Below are positions 10,468 to 23,091 of a stretch of 64,000 nt of DNA, one piece after another; position 1 is the stretch's first letter, and every line of letters begins with the position of its first letter. A model generated the notes under the pieces. The model saw nothing but the letters and a program-made list of their open reading frames with translations. It had not been told where the DNA came from and did not search any database. Where the stretch lies: positions 13,407,638 to 13,471,637 of the forward strand of contig OZ059900.1 in assembly GCA_964057225.1 (NCBI GenBank), given 5' to 3'. The translations under genes and the position numbers were made by a program. Source of the stretch: Auanema rhodensis (lineage: Eukaryota; Nematoda; Chromadorea; Rhabditida; Rhabditidae).

Positions 10468-13056
10468 ATGCCAAAGCAAAACAAATTTGAATATGAACAT
10501 GACGCGTCTTTTACATTATAGTTTGACCGGATAAAGCTTTGTATAGCTTTGTATAGCTTTGTACACTGATCACATATACGGCGATAGGCTAGAACAGTTC
10601 ATAAGTTTCCTGGATAGATTTGGTTTAATTACCCAAGTTAGAGGTAGTATCTCAATCTAACCAGAGAACTTCTGAGTTGGAAATACATTTTGGAAAGCAC
10701 ACCATGAGTGTGCAATATTGAAAACTGTCTGTCTTAGTATGATTATATGACACTATAGATGCCAAAGCAAAACAAATTTGAATATGAACATGACGCGTCT
10801 TTTACATTATAGTTTGACCGGATAAAGCTTTGTATAGCTTTGTATAGCTTTGTACACTGATCACATATACGGCGATAGGCTAGAACAGTTCATAAGTTTC
10901 CTGGATAGATTTGGTTTAATTACCCAAGTTAGAGGTAGTATCTCAATCTAACCAGAGAACTTCTGAGTTGGAAATACATTTTGGAAAGCACACCATGAGT
11001 GTGCAATATTGAAAACTGTCTGTCTTAGTATGATTATATGACACTATAGATGCCAAAGCAAAACAATTTTGAATATGAACATGACGCGTCTTTTACATTA
11101 TAGTTTGACCGGATAAAGCTTTGTATAGCTTTGTATAGCTTTGTACACTGATCACATATACGGCGATAGGCTAGAACAGTTCATAAGTTTCCTGGATAGA
11201 TTTGGTTTAATTACCCAAGTTAGAGGTAGTATCTCAATCTAACCAGAGAACTTCTGAGTTGGAAATACATTTTGGAAAGCACACCATGAGTGTGCAATAT
11301 TGAAAACTGTCTGTCTTAGTATGATTATATGACACTATAGATGCCAAAGCAAAACAATTTTGAATATGAACATGACGCGTCTTTTACATTATAGTTTGAC
11401 CGGATAAAGCTTTGTATAGCTTTGTATAGCTTTGTACACTGATCACATATACGGCGATAGGCTAGAACAGTTCATAAGTTTCCTGGATAGATTTGGTTTA
11501 ATTACCCAAGTTAGAGGTAGTATCTCAATCTAACCAGAGAACTTCTGAGTTGGAAATACATTTTGGAAAGCACACCATGAGTGTGCAATATTGAAAACTG
11601 TCTGTCTTAGTATGATTATATGACACTATAGATGCCAAAGCAAAACAATTTTGAATATGAACATGACGCGTCTTTTACATTATAGTTTGACCGGATAAAG
11701 CTTTGTATAGCTTTGTATAGCTTTGTACACTGATCACATATACGGCGATAGGCTAGAACAGTTCATAAGTTTCCTGGATAGATTTGGTTTAATTACCCAA
11801 GTTAGAGGTAGTATCTCAATCTAACCAGAGAACTTCTGAGTTGGAAATACATTTTGGAAAGCACACCATGAGTGTGCAATATTGAAAACTGTCTGTCTTA
11901 GTATGATTATATGACACTATAGATGCCAAAGCAAAACAAATTTGAATATGAACATGACGCGTCTTTTACATTATAGTTTGACCGGATAAAGCTTTGTATA
12001 GCTTTGTACACTGATCACATATACGGCGATAGGCTAGAACAGTTCATAAGTTTCCTGGATAGATTTGGTTTAATTACCCAAGTTAGAGGTAGTATCTCAA
12101 TCTAACCAGAGAACTTCTGAGTTGGAAATACATTTTGGAAAGCACACCATGAGTGTGCAATATTGAAAACTGTCTGTCTTAGTATGATTATATGACACTA
12201 TAGATGCCAAAGCAAAACAAATTTGAATATGAACATGACGCGTCTTTTACATTATAGTTTGGCCGGATAAAGCTTTGTATAGCTTTGTATAGCTTTGTAC
12301 ACTGATCACATATACGGCGATAGGCTAGAACAGTTCATAAGTTTCCTGGATAGATTTGGTTTAATTACCCAAGTTAGAGGTAGTATCTCAATCTAACCAG
12401 AGAACTTCTGAGTTGGAAATACATTTTGGAAAGCACACCATGAGTGTGCAATATTGAAAACTGTCTGTCTTAGTATGATTATATGACACTATAGATGCCA
12501 AAGCAAAACAAATTTGAATATGAACATGACGCGTCTTTTACATTATAGTTTGACCGGATAAAGCTTTGTATAGCTTTGTACACTGATCACATATACGGCG
12601 ATAGGCTAGAACAGTTCATAAGTTTCCTGGATAGATTTGGTTTAATTACCCAAGTTAGAGGTAGTATCTCAATCTAACCAGAGAACTTCTGAGTTGGAAA
12701 TACATTTTGGAAAACGCACCATGAGTGTGCAATATTGAAAACTGTCTGTCTTAGTATGATTATATGACACTATAGATGCCAAAGCAAAACAAATTTGAAT
12801 ATGAACATGACGCGTCTTTTACATTATAGTTTGACCGGATAAAGCTTTGTATAGCTTTGTACACTGATCACATATACGGCGATAGGCTAGAACAGTTCAT
12901 AAGTTTCCTGGATAGATTTGGTTTAATTACCCAAGTTAGAGGTAGTATCTCAATCTAACCAGAGAACTTCTGAGTTGGAAATACATTTTGGAAAGCACAC
13001 CATGAGTGTGCAATATTGAAAACTGTCTGTCTTAGTATGATTATATGACACTATAG
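10468..13056 (+). repeat. Nine CTGGAT monomers, L-rich
   Basis: Five L copies (10468, 10759, 11050, 11341, 11632) are followed by S, L, S, S (11923, 12204, 12495, 12776). All carry CTGGAT. The copies at 11050, 11341 and 11632 appear identical and carry CAATTTTG, suggesting a recent triplication of a single 291-bp unit. The copy at 12204 has TTGGCCGG, and the copy at 12495 has AACGCACC in the dyad. Confidence 0.85.
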
Positions 13057-15926
13057 ATGCCAAAGCAAAACAATTTTGAATATGAACATGACGCGTCTTT
13101 TACATTATAGTTTGACCGGATAAAGCTTTGTATAGCTTTGTATAGCTTTGTACAATGATCACATATACGGCGATAGGCTAGAACAGTTCATAAGTTTCCT
13201 GAATAGATTTGGTTTAATTACCCAAGTTAGAGGTAGTATCTCAATCTAACCAGAGAACTTCTGAGTTGGAAATACATTTTGGAAAGCACACCATGAGTGT
13301 GCAATATTGAAAACTGTCTGTCTTAGTATGATTATATGACACTATAGATGCCAAAGCAAAACAAATTTGAATATGAACATGACGCGTCTTTTACATTATA
13401 GTTTGACCGGATAAAGCTTTGTATAGCTTTGTATAGCTTTGTACACTGATCACATATACGGCGATAGGCTAGAACAGTTCATAAGTTTCCTGGATAGATT
13501 TGGTTTAATTACCCAAGTTAGAGGTAGTATCTCAATCTAACCAGAGAACTTCTGAGTTGGAAATACATTTTGGAAAGCACACCATGAGTGTGCAATATTG
13601 AAAACTGTCTGTCTTAGTATGATTATATGACACTATAGATGCCAAAGCAAAACAAATTTGAATATGAACATGACGCGTCTTTTACATTATAGTTTGACCG
13701 GATAAAGCTTTGTATAGCTTTGTACACTGATCACATATACGGCGATAGGCTAGAACAGTTCATAAGTTTCCTGGATAGATTTGGTTTAATTACCCAAGTT
13801 AGAGGTAGTATCTCAATCTAACCAGAGAACTTCTGAGTTGGAAATACATTTTGGAAAGCACACCATGAGTGTGCAATATTGAAAACTGTCTGTCTTAGTA
13901 TGATTATATGACACTATAGATGCCAAAGCAAAACAAATTTGAATATGAACATGACGCGTCTTTTACATTATAGTTTGACCGGATAAAGCTTTGTATAGCT
14001 TTGTATAGCTTTGTACACTGATCACATATACGGCGATAGGCTAGAACAGTTCATAAGTTTCCTGGATAGATTTGGTTTAATTACCCAAGTTAGAGGTAGT
14101 ATCTCAATCTAACCAGAGAACTTCTGAGTTGGAAATACATTTTGGAAAGCACACCATGAGTGTGCAATATTGAAAACTGTCTGTCTTAGTATGATTATAT
14201 GACACTATAGATGCCAAAGCAAAACAAATTTGAATATGAACATGACGCGTCTTTTACATTATAGTTTGACCGGATAAAGCTTTGTATAGCTTTGTACACT
14301 GATCACATATACGGCGATAGGCTAGAACAGTTCATAAGTTTCCTGGATAGATTTGGTTTAATTACCCAAGTTAGAGGTAGTATCTCAATCTAACCAGAGA
14401 ACTTCTGAGTTGGAAATACATTTTGGAAAGCACACCATGAGTGTGCAATATTGAAAACTGTCTGTCTTAGTATGATTATATGACACTATAGATGCCAAAG
14501 CAAAACAATTTTGAATATGAACATGACGCGTCTTTTACATTATAGTTTGACCGGATAAAGCTTTGTATAGCTTTGTATAGCTTTGTACAATGATCACATA
14601 TACGGCGATAGGCTAGAACAGTTCATAAGTTTCCTGAATAGATTTGGTTTAATTACCCAAGTTAGAGGTAGTATCTCAATCTAACCAGAGAACTTCTGAG
14701 TTGGAAATACATTTTGGAAAGCACACCATGAGTGTGCAATATTGAAAACTGTCTGTCTTAGTATGATTATATGACACTATAGATGCCAAAGCAAAACAAA
14801 TTTGAATATGAACATGACGCGTCTTTTACATTATAGTTTGACCGGATAAAGCTTTGTATAGCTTTGTATAGCTTTGTACACTGATCACATATACGGCGAT
14901 AGGCTAGAACAGTTCATAAGTTTCCTGGATAGATTTGGTTTAATTACCCAAGTTAGAGGTAGTATCTCAATCTAACCAGAGAACTTCTGAGTTGGAAATA
15001 CATTTTGGAAAGCACACCATGAGTGTGCAATATTGAAAACTGTCTGTCTTAGTATGATTATATGACACTATAGATGCCAAAGCAAAACAAATTTGAATAT
15101 GAACATGACGCGTCTTTTACATTATAGTTTGACCGGATAAAGCTTTGTATAGCTTTGTACACTGATCACATATACGGCGATAGGCTAGAACAGTTCATAA
15201 GTTTCCTGGATAGATTTGGTTTAATTACCCAAGTTAGAGGTAGTATCTCAATCTAACCAGAGAACTTCTGAGTTGGAAATACATTTTGGAAAGCACACCA
15301 TGAGTGTGCAATATTGAAAACTGTCTGTCTTAGTATGATTATATGACACTATAGATGCCAAAGCAAAACAAATTTGAATATGAACATGACGCGTCTTTTA
15401 CATTATAGTTTGACCGGATAAAGCTTTGTATAGCTTTGTATAGCTTTGTACACTGATCACATATACGGCGATAGGCTAGAACAGTTCATAAGTTTCCTGG
15501 ATAGATTTGGTTTAATTACCCAAGTTAGAGGTAGTATCTCAATCTAACCAGAGAACTTCTGAGTTGGAAATACATTTTGGAAAGCACACCATGAGTGTGC
15601 AATATTGAAAACTGTCTGTCTTAGTATGATTATATGACACTATAGATGCCAAAGCAAAACAAATTTGAATATGAACATGACGCGTCTTTTACATTATAGT
15701 TTGACCGGATAAAGCTTTGTATAGCTTTGTACACTGATCACATATACGGCGATAGGCTAGAACAGTTCATAAGTTTCCTGGATAGATTTGGTTTAATTAC
15801 CCAAGTTAGAGGTAGTATCTCAATCTAACCAGAGAACTTCTGAGTTGGAAATACATTTTGGAAAGCACACCATGAGTGTGCAATATTGAAAACTGTCTGT
15901 CTTAGTATGATTATATGACACTATAG
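13057..15926 (+). repeat. Two tandem copies of a 1,435-bp five-monomer HOR
   Basis: Copies at 13057-14491 and 14492-15926 each have the pattern L L S L S. The first monomer in each has CAATTTTG, ACAATGATC and CTGAAT; the other four have CAAATTTG and CTGGAT. I saw no difference between the copies. The next HOR start is in phase at 15927, but the block there follows a different order. Confidence 0.9.
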
Positions 15927-18214
15927 ATGCCAAAGCAAAACAATTTTGAATATGAACATGACGCGTCTTTTACATTATAGTTTGACCGGATAAAGCTTTG
16001 TATAGCTTTGTATAGCTTTGTACAATGATCACATATACGGCGATAGGCTAGAACAGTTCATAAGTTTCCTGAATAGATTTGGTTTAATTACCCAAGTTAG
16101 AGGTAGTATCTCAATCTAACCAGAGAACTTCTGAGTTGGAAATACATTTTGGAAAGCACACCATGAGTGTGCAATATTGAAAACTGTCTGTCTTAGTATG
16201 ATTATATGACACTATAGATGCCAGAGCAAAACAATTTTGAATATGAACATGACGCGTCTTTTACATTATAGTTTGACCGGATAAAGCTTTGTATAGCTTT
16301 GTATAGCTTTGTACAATGATCACATATACGGCGATAGGCTAGAACAGTTCATAAGTTTCCTGAATAGATTTGGTTTAATTACCCAAGTTAGAGGTAGTAT
16401 CTCAATCTAACCAGAGAACTTCTGAGTTGGAAATACATTTTGGAAAGCACACCACGAGTGTGCAATATTGAAAACTGTCTGTCTTAGTATGATTATATGA
16501 CACTATAGATGCCAAAGCAAAACAATTTTGAATATGAACATGACGCGTCTTTTACATTATAGTTTGACCGGATAAAGCTTTGTATAGCTTTGTACACTGA
16601 TCACATATACGGCGATAGGCTAGAACAGTTCATAAGTTTCCTGAATAGATTTGGTTTAATTACCCAAGTTAGAGGTAGTATCTCAATCTAACCAGAGAAC
16701 TTCTGAGTTGGAAATACATTTTGGAAAGCACACCATGAGTGTGCAATATTGAAAACTGTCTGTCTTAGTATGATTATATGACACTATAGATGCCAAAGCA
16801 AAACAATTTTGAATATGAACATGACGCGTCTTTTACATTATAGTTTGACCGGATAAAGCTTTGTATAGCTTTGTATAGCTTTGTACAATGATCACATATA
16901 CGGCGATAGGCTAGAACAGTTCATAAGTTTCCTGAATAGATTTGGTTTAATTACCCAAGTTAGAGGTAGTATCTCAATCTAACCAGAGAACTTCTGAGTT
17001 GGAAATACATTTTGGAAAGCACACCATGAGTGTGCAATATTGAAAACTGTCTGTCTTAGTATGATTATATGACACTATAGATGCCAAAGCAAAACAATTT
17101 TGAATATGAACATGACGCGTCTTTTACATTATAGTTTGACCGGATAAAGCTTTGTATAGCTTTGTACACTGATCACATATACGGCGATAGGCTAGAACAG
17201 TTCATAAGTTTCCTGAATAGATTTGGTTCAATTACCCAAGTTAAAGGTAGTATCTCAATCTAACCAGAGAACTTCTGAGTTGGAAATACATTTTGGAAAG
17301 CACACCATGAGTGTGCAATATTGAAAACTGTCTGTCTTAGTATGATTATATGACACTATAGATGCCAAAGCAAAACAATTTTGAATATGAACATGACGCG
17401 TCTTTTACATTATAGTTTGACCGGATAAAGCTTTGTATAGCTTTGTACACTGATCACATATACGGCGATAGGCTAGAACAGTTCATAAGTTTCCTGGATA
17501 GATTTGGTTTAATTACCCAAGTTAGAGGTAGTATCTCAATCTAACCAGAGAACTTCTGAGTTGGAAATACATTTTGGAAAGCACACCATGAGTGTGCAAT
17601 ATTGAAAACTGTCTGTCTTAGTATGATTATATGACACTATAGATGCCAAAGCAAAACAATTTTGAATATGAACATGACGCGTCTTTTACATTATAGTTTG
17701 ACCGGATAAAGCTTTGTATAGCTTTGTACACTGATCACATATACGGCGATAGGCTAGAACAGTTCATAAGTTTCCTGGATAGATTTGGTTTAATTACCCA
17801 AGTTAGAGGTAGTATCTCAATCTAACCAGAGAACTTCTGAGTTGGAAATACATTTTGGAAAGCACACCATGAGTGTGCAATATTGAAAACTGTCTGTCTT
17901 AGTATGATTATATGACACTATAGATGCCAAAGCAAAACAAATTTGAATATGAACATGACGCGTCTTTTACATTATAGTTTGACCGGATAAAGCTTTGTAT
18001 AGCTTTGTATAGCTTTGTACAATGATCACATATACGGCGATAGGCTAGAACAGTTCATAAGTTTCCTGAATAGATTTGGTTTAATTACCCAAGTTAGAGG
18101 TAGTATCTCAATCTAACCAGAGAACTTCTGAGTTGGAAATACATTTTGGAAAGCACACCATGAGTGTGCAATATTGAAAACTGTCTGTCTTAGTATGATT
18201 ATATGACACTATAG
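15927..18214 (+). repeat. Eight-monomer block, copy B of a long-range duplication
   Basis: The order L L S L S S S L matches 4156-6443 monomer by monomer. Private changes here are CAGAGC at 16218 and CCACGAG near 16454. The last four monomers also take part in a local 1,706-bp repeat that starts at 17081. Confidence 0.85.
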
Positions 18215-20201
18215 ATGCCAAAGCAAAACAATTTTGAATATGAACATGACGCGTCTTTTACATTATAGTTTGACCGGATAAAGCTTTGTATAGCTTTGTA
18301 CACTGATCACATATACGGCGATAGGCTAGAACAGTTCATAAGTTTCCTGAATAGATTTGGTTTAATTACCCAAGTTAGAGGTAGTATCTCAATCTAACCA
18401 GAGAACTTCTGAGTTGGAAATACATTTTGGAAAGCACACCATGAGTGTGCAATATTGAAAACTGTCTGTCTTAGTATGATTATATGACACTATAGATGCC
18501 AAAGCAAAACAATTTTGAATATGAACATGACGCGTCTTTTACATTATAGTTTGACCGGATAAAGCTTTGTATAGCTTTGTATAGCTTTGTACAATGATCA
18601 CATATACGGCGATAGGCTAGAACAGTTCATAAGTTTCCTGAATAGATTTGGTTTAATTACCCAAGTTAGAGGTAGTATCTCAATCTAACCAGAGAACTTC
18701 TGAGTTGGAAATACATTTTGGAAAGCACACCATGAGTGTGCAATATTGAAAACTGTCTGTCTTAGTATGATTATATGACACTATAGATGCCAAAGCAAAA
18801 CAATTTTGAATATGAACATGACGCGTCTTTTACATTATAGTTTGACCGGATAAAGCTTTGTATAGCTTTGTACACTGATCACATATACGGCGATAGGCTA
18901 GAACAGTTCATAAGTTTCCTGAATAGATTTGGTTCAATTACCCAAGTTAAAGGTAGTATCTCAATCTAACCAGAGAACTTCTGAGTTGGAAATACATTTT
19001 GGAAAGCACACCATGAGTGTGCAATATTGAAAACTGTCTGTCTTAGTATGATTATATGACACTATAGATGCCAAAGCAAAACAATTTTGAATATGAACAT
19101 GACGCGTCTTTTACATTATAGTTTGACCGGATAAAGCTTTGTATAGCTTTGTACACTGATCACATATACGGCGATAGGCTAGAACAGTTCATAAGTTTCC
19201 TGGATAGATTTGGTTTAATTACCCAAGTTAGAGGTAGTATCTCAATCTAACCAGAGAACTTCTGAGTTGGAAATACATTTTGGAAAGCACACCATGAGTG
19301 TGCAATATTGAAAACTGTCTGTCTTAGTATGATTATATGACACTATAGATGCCAAAGCAAAACAATTTTGAATATGAACATGACGCGTCTTTTACATTAT
19401 AGTTTGACCGGATAAAGCTTTGTATAGCTTTGTACACTGATCACATATACGGCGATAGGCTAGAACAGTTCATAAGTTTCCTGGATAGATTTGGTTTAAT
19501 TACCCAAGTTAGAGGTAGTATCTCAATCTAACCAGAGAACTTCTGAGTTGGAAATACATTTTGGAAAGCACACCATGAGTGTGCAATATTGAAAACTGTC
19601 TGTCTTAGTATGATTATATGACACTATAGATGCCAAAGCAAAACAAATTTGAATATGAACATGACGCGTCTTTTACATTATAGTTTGACCGGATAAAGCT
19701 TTGTATAGCTTTGTATAGCTTTGTACACTGATCACATATACGGCGATAGGCTAGAACAGTTCATAAGTTTCCTGGATAGATTTGGTTTAATTACCCAAGT
19801 TAGAGGTAGTATCTCAATCTAACCAGAGAACTTCTGAGTTGGAAATACATTTTGGAAAGCACACCATGAGTGTGCAATATTGAAAACTGTCTGTCTTAGT
19901 ATGATTATATGACACTATAGATGCCAAAGCAAAACAAATTTGAAAATGAACATGACGCGTCTTTTACATTATAGTTTGACCGGATAAAGCTTTGTATAGC
20001 TTTGTACACTGATCACATATACGGCGATAGGCTAGAACAGTTCATAAGTTTCCTGGATAGATTTGGTTTAATTACCCAAGTTAGAGGTAGTATCTCAATC
20101 TAACCAGAGAACTTCTGAGTTGGAAATACATTTTGGAAAGCACACCATGAGTGTGCAATATTGAAAACTGTTTGTCTTAGTATGATTATATGACACTATA
20201 G
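17081..20201 (+). repeat. 1,706-bp six-monomer HOR, one full and one partial copy
   Basis: 17081-18786 has the order S S S L S L, starting with a GGTTCAATT copy followed by two CTGGAT copies. The order restarts at 18787 and matches for three monomers (18787, 19068, 19349) and into the fourth. The copy at 19630 then has ACACTGATC and CTGGAT instead of ACAATGATC and CTGAAT. The copy at 19921 has a private GAAAATGAAC, and the one before 20202 ends with CTGTTTGTC. Confidence 0.82.
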
Positions 20202-21947
20202 ATGCCAAAGCAAAACAAATTTGAATATGAACATGACGCGTCTTTTACATTATAGTTTGACCGGATAAAGCTTTGTATAGCTTTGTATAGCTTTGTACAC
20301 TGATCACATATACGGCGAGAGGCTAGAACAGTTTATAAGTTTCCTGAATAGATTTGGTTTAATTACCCAAGTTAGAGGTAGTATCTCAATCTAACCAGAG
20401 AACTTCTGAGTTGGAAATACATTTTGGAAAGCACACCATGAGTGTGCAATATTAAAAACTGTCTGTCTTAGTATGATTATATGACACTATAGATGCCAAA
20501 GCAAAACAAATTTGAATATGAACATGACGCGTCTTTTACATTATAGTTTGACCGGATAAAGCTTTGTATAGCTTTGTATAGCTTTGTACACTGATCACAT
20601 ATACGGCGAGAGGCTAGAACAGTTTATAAGTTTCCTGAATAGATTTGGTTTAATTACCCAAGTTAGAGGTAGTATCTCAATCTAACCAGAGAACTTCTGA
20701 GTTGGAAATACATTTTGGAAAGCACACCATGAGTGTGCAATATTAAAAACTGTCTGTCTTAGTATGATTATATGACACTATAGATGCCAAAGCAAAACAA
20801 ATTTGAATATGAACATGACGCGTCTTTTACATTATAGTTTGACCGGATAAAGCTTTGTATAGCTTTGTATAGCTTTGTACACTGATCACATATACGGCGA
20901 GAGGCTAGAACAGTTTATAAGTTTCCTGAATAGATTTGGTTTAATTACCCAAGTTAGAGGTAGTATCTTAATCTAACCAGAGAACTTCTGAGTTGGAAAT
21001 ACATTTTGGAAAGCACACCATGAGTGTGCAATATTAAAAACTGTCTGTCTTAGTATGATTATATGACACTATAGATGCCAAAGCAAAACAAATTTGAATA
21101 TGAACATGACGCGTCTTTTACATTATAGTTTGACCGGATAAAGCTTTGTATAGCTTTGTATAGCTTTGTACACTGATCACATATACGGCGAGAGGCTAGA
21201 ACAGTTTATAAGTTTCCTGAATAGATTTGGTTTAATTACCCAAGTTAGAGGTAGTATCTCAATCTAACCAGAGAACTTCTGAGTTGGAAATACATTTTGG
21301 AAAGCACACCATGAGTGTGCAATATTAAAAACTGTCTGTCTTAGTATGATTATATGACACTATAGATGCCAAAGCAAAACAAATTTGAATATGAACATGA
21401 CGCGTCTTTTACATTATAGTTTGACCGGATAAAGCTTTGTATAGCTTTGTATAGCTTTGTACACTGATCACATATACGGCGAGAGGCTAGAACAGTTTAT
21501 AAGTTTCCTGAATAGATTTGGTTTAATTACCCAAGTTAGAGGTAGTATCTCAATCTAACCAGAGAACTTCTGAGTTGGAAATACATTTTGGAAAGCACAC
21601 CATGAGTGTGCAATATTAAAAACTGTCTGTCTTAGTATGATTATATGACACTATAGATGCCAAAGCAAAACAAATTTGAATATGAACATGATGCGTCTTT
21701 TACATTATAGTTTGACCGGATAAAGCTTTGTATAGCTTTGTATAGCTTTGTACACTGATCACATATACGGCGAGAGGCTAGAACAGTTTATAAGTTTCCT
21801 GAATAGATTTGGTTTAATTACCCAAGTTAGAGGTAGTATCTCAATCTAACCAGAGAACTTCTGAGTTGGAAATACATTTTGGAAAGCACACCATGAGTGT
21901 GCAATATTAAAAACTGTCTGTCTTAGTATGATTATATGACACTATAG
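20202..21947 (+). repeat. Six consecutive L monomers of the CGAGAGG group
   Basis: Starts are at 20202, 20493, 20784, 21075, 21366 and 21657, each 291 bp. All have CGAGAGG, TTTATAAG, CTGAAT and ATTAAAAAC. They are nearly identical; the private changes I saw are ATCTTAATC near 20967 and GATGCGTC near 21691, the latter a C-to-T change in a CpG. This looks like local amplification of one monomer. Confidence 0.88.
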
Positions 21948-23091
21948 ATGCCAAAGCAAAACAAATTCGAATATGAACATGACGCGTCTTTTACATTATA
22001 GTTTGACCGGATAAAGCTTTGTATAGCTTTGTACACTGAACACATATACGGCGATAGGCTAGAACAGTTCATAAGCTTCCTGGATAGATTTGGTTTAATT
22101 ACCCAAGTTAGAGGTAGTATCTCAATCTAACCAGAGAACTTCTGAGTTGGAAATTCATTTTGGAAAGCACACCATGAGTGTGCAATATTGAAAACTGTCT
22201 GTCTTAGTATGATTATATGACACTATAGATGCCAAAGCAAAACAAATTTGAATATGAACATGACGCGTCTTTTACATTATACTTTGACCGGATAAAGCTT
22301 TGGATAGCTTTGTACACTGATCACATATACGGCGATAGGCTAGAACAGTTTATAAGTTTCCTGAATAGATTTGGTTTAATTACCCAAGTTAGAGGTAGTA
22401 TCTTAATCTAACCAGAGAACTTCTGAGTTGGAAATACATTTTGGAAAGCACACCATGAGTGTGCAATATTGAGAACTGTCTGTCTTAGTATGATTATATG
22501 ACACTATAGATGCCAAAGCAAAACAAATTTGAATATGAACATGACGCGTCTTTTACATTATAGTTTGACCGGATAAAGCTTTGTATAGCTTTGTATAGCT
22601 TTGTACACTGATCACATATACGGCGAGAGGCTAGAACAGTTTATAAGTTTCCTGAATAGATTTGGTTTAATTACCCAAGTTAGAGGTAGTATCTCAATCT
22701 AACCAGAGAACTTCTGAGTTGGAAATACATTTTGGAAAGCACACCATGAGTGTGCAATATTAAAAACTGTCTGTCTTAGTATGATTATATGACACTATAG
22801 ATGCCAAAGCAAAACAAATTTGAATATGAACATGACGCGTCTTTTACATTATAGTTTGACCGGATAAAGCTTTGTCTAGCTTTGTATAGCTTTGTACACT
22901 GATCACATATACGGCGAGAGGCTAGAACAGTTTATAAGTTTCCTGAATAGATTTGGTTTAATTACCCAAGTTAGAGGTAGTATCTCAATCTAACCAGAGA
23001 ACTTCTGAGTTGGAAATACATTTTGGAAAGCACACCATGAGTGTGCAATATTAAAAACTGTCTGTCTTAGTATGATTATATGACACTATAG
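21948..23091 (+). repeat. First appearance of the open-frame haplotype and two L copies
   Basis: The S copy at 21948 has CTGAACAC, AAGCTTCC and AAATTCATT. The S copy at 22229 has TACTTTGACC and CTTTGGATAG, which open a 60-codon frame. L copies of the CGAGAGG group follow at 22510 and 22801, the second with CTTTGTCTAG in the 10-bp units. The AAATTCATT-then-open-frame pair recurs at 27367, 29344 and 30197. Confidence 0.85.
22229..22411 (+). other. 60-codon open frame in a monomer; probably not a gene
   Basis: In most monomers this frame is closed by TAG at codon 18. Here TAG is TAC (Tyr) and codon 25 is TGG (Trp) instead of TGT. The product would be about 60 residues, acidic near the N-terminus and rich in aromatic residues, with no signal peptide, cysteine or motif I recognise. 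A TAG stop lies directly before the ATG and the start context (TATAGATGC) lacks a purine at -3, so efficient initiation is unlikely. I found no promoter or polyadenylation signal specific to this copy. The safest reading is an accidental frame within satellite DNA. Confidence 0.35.
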
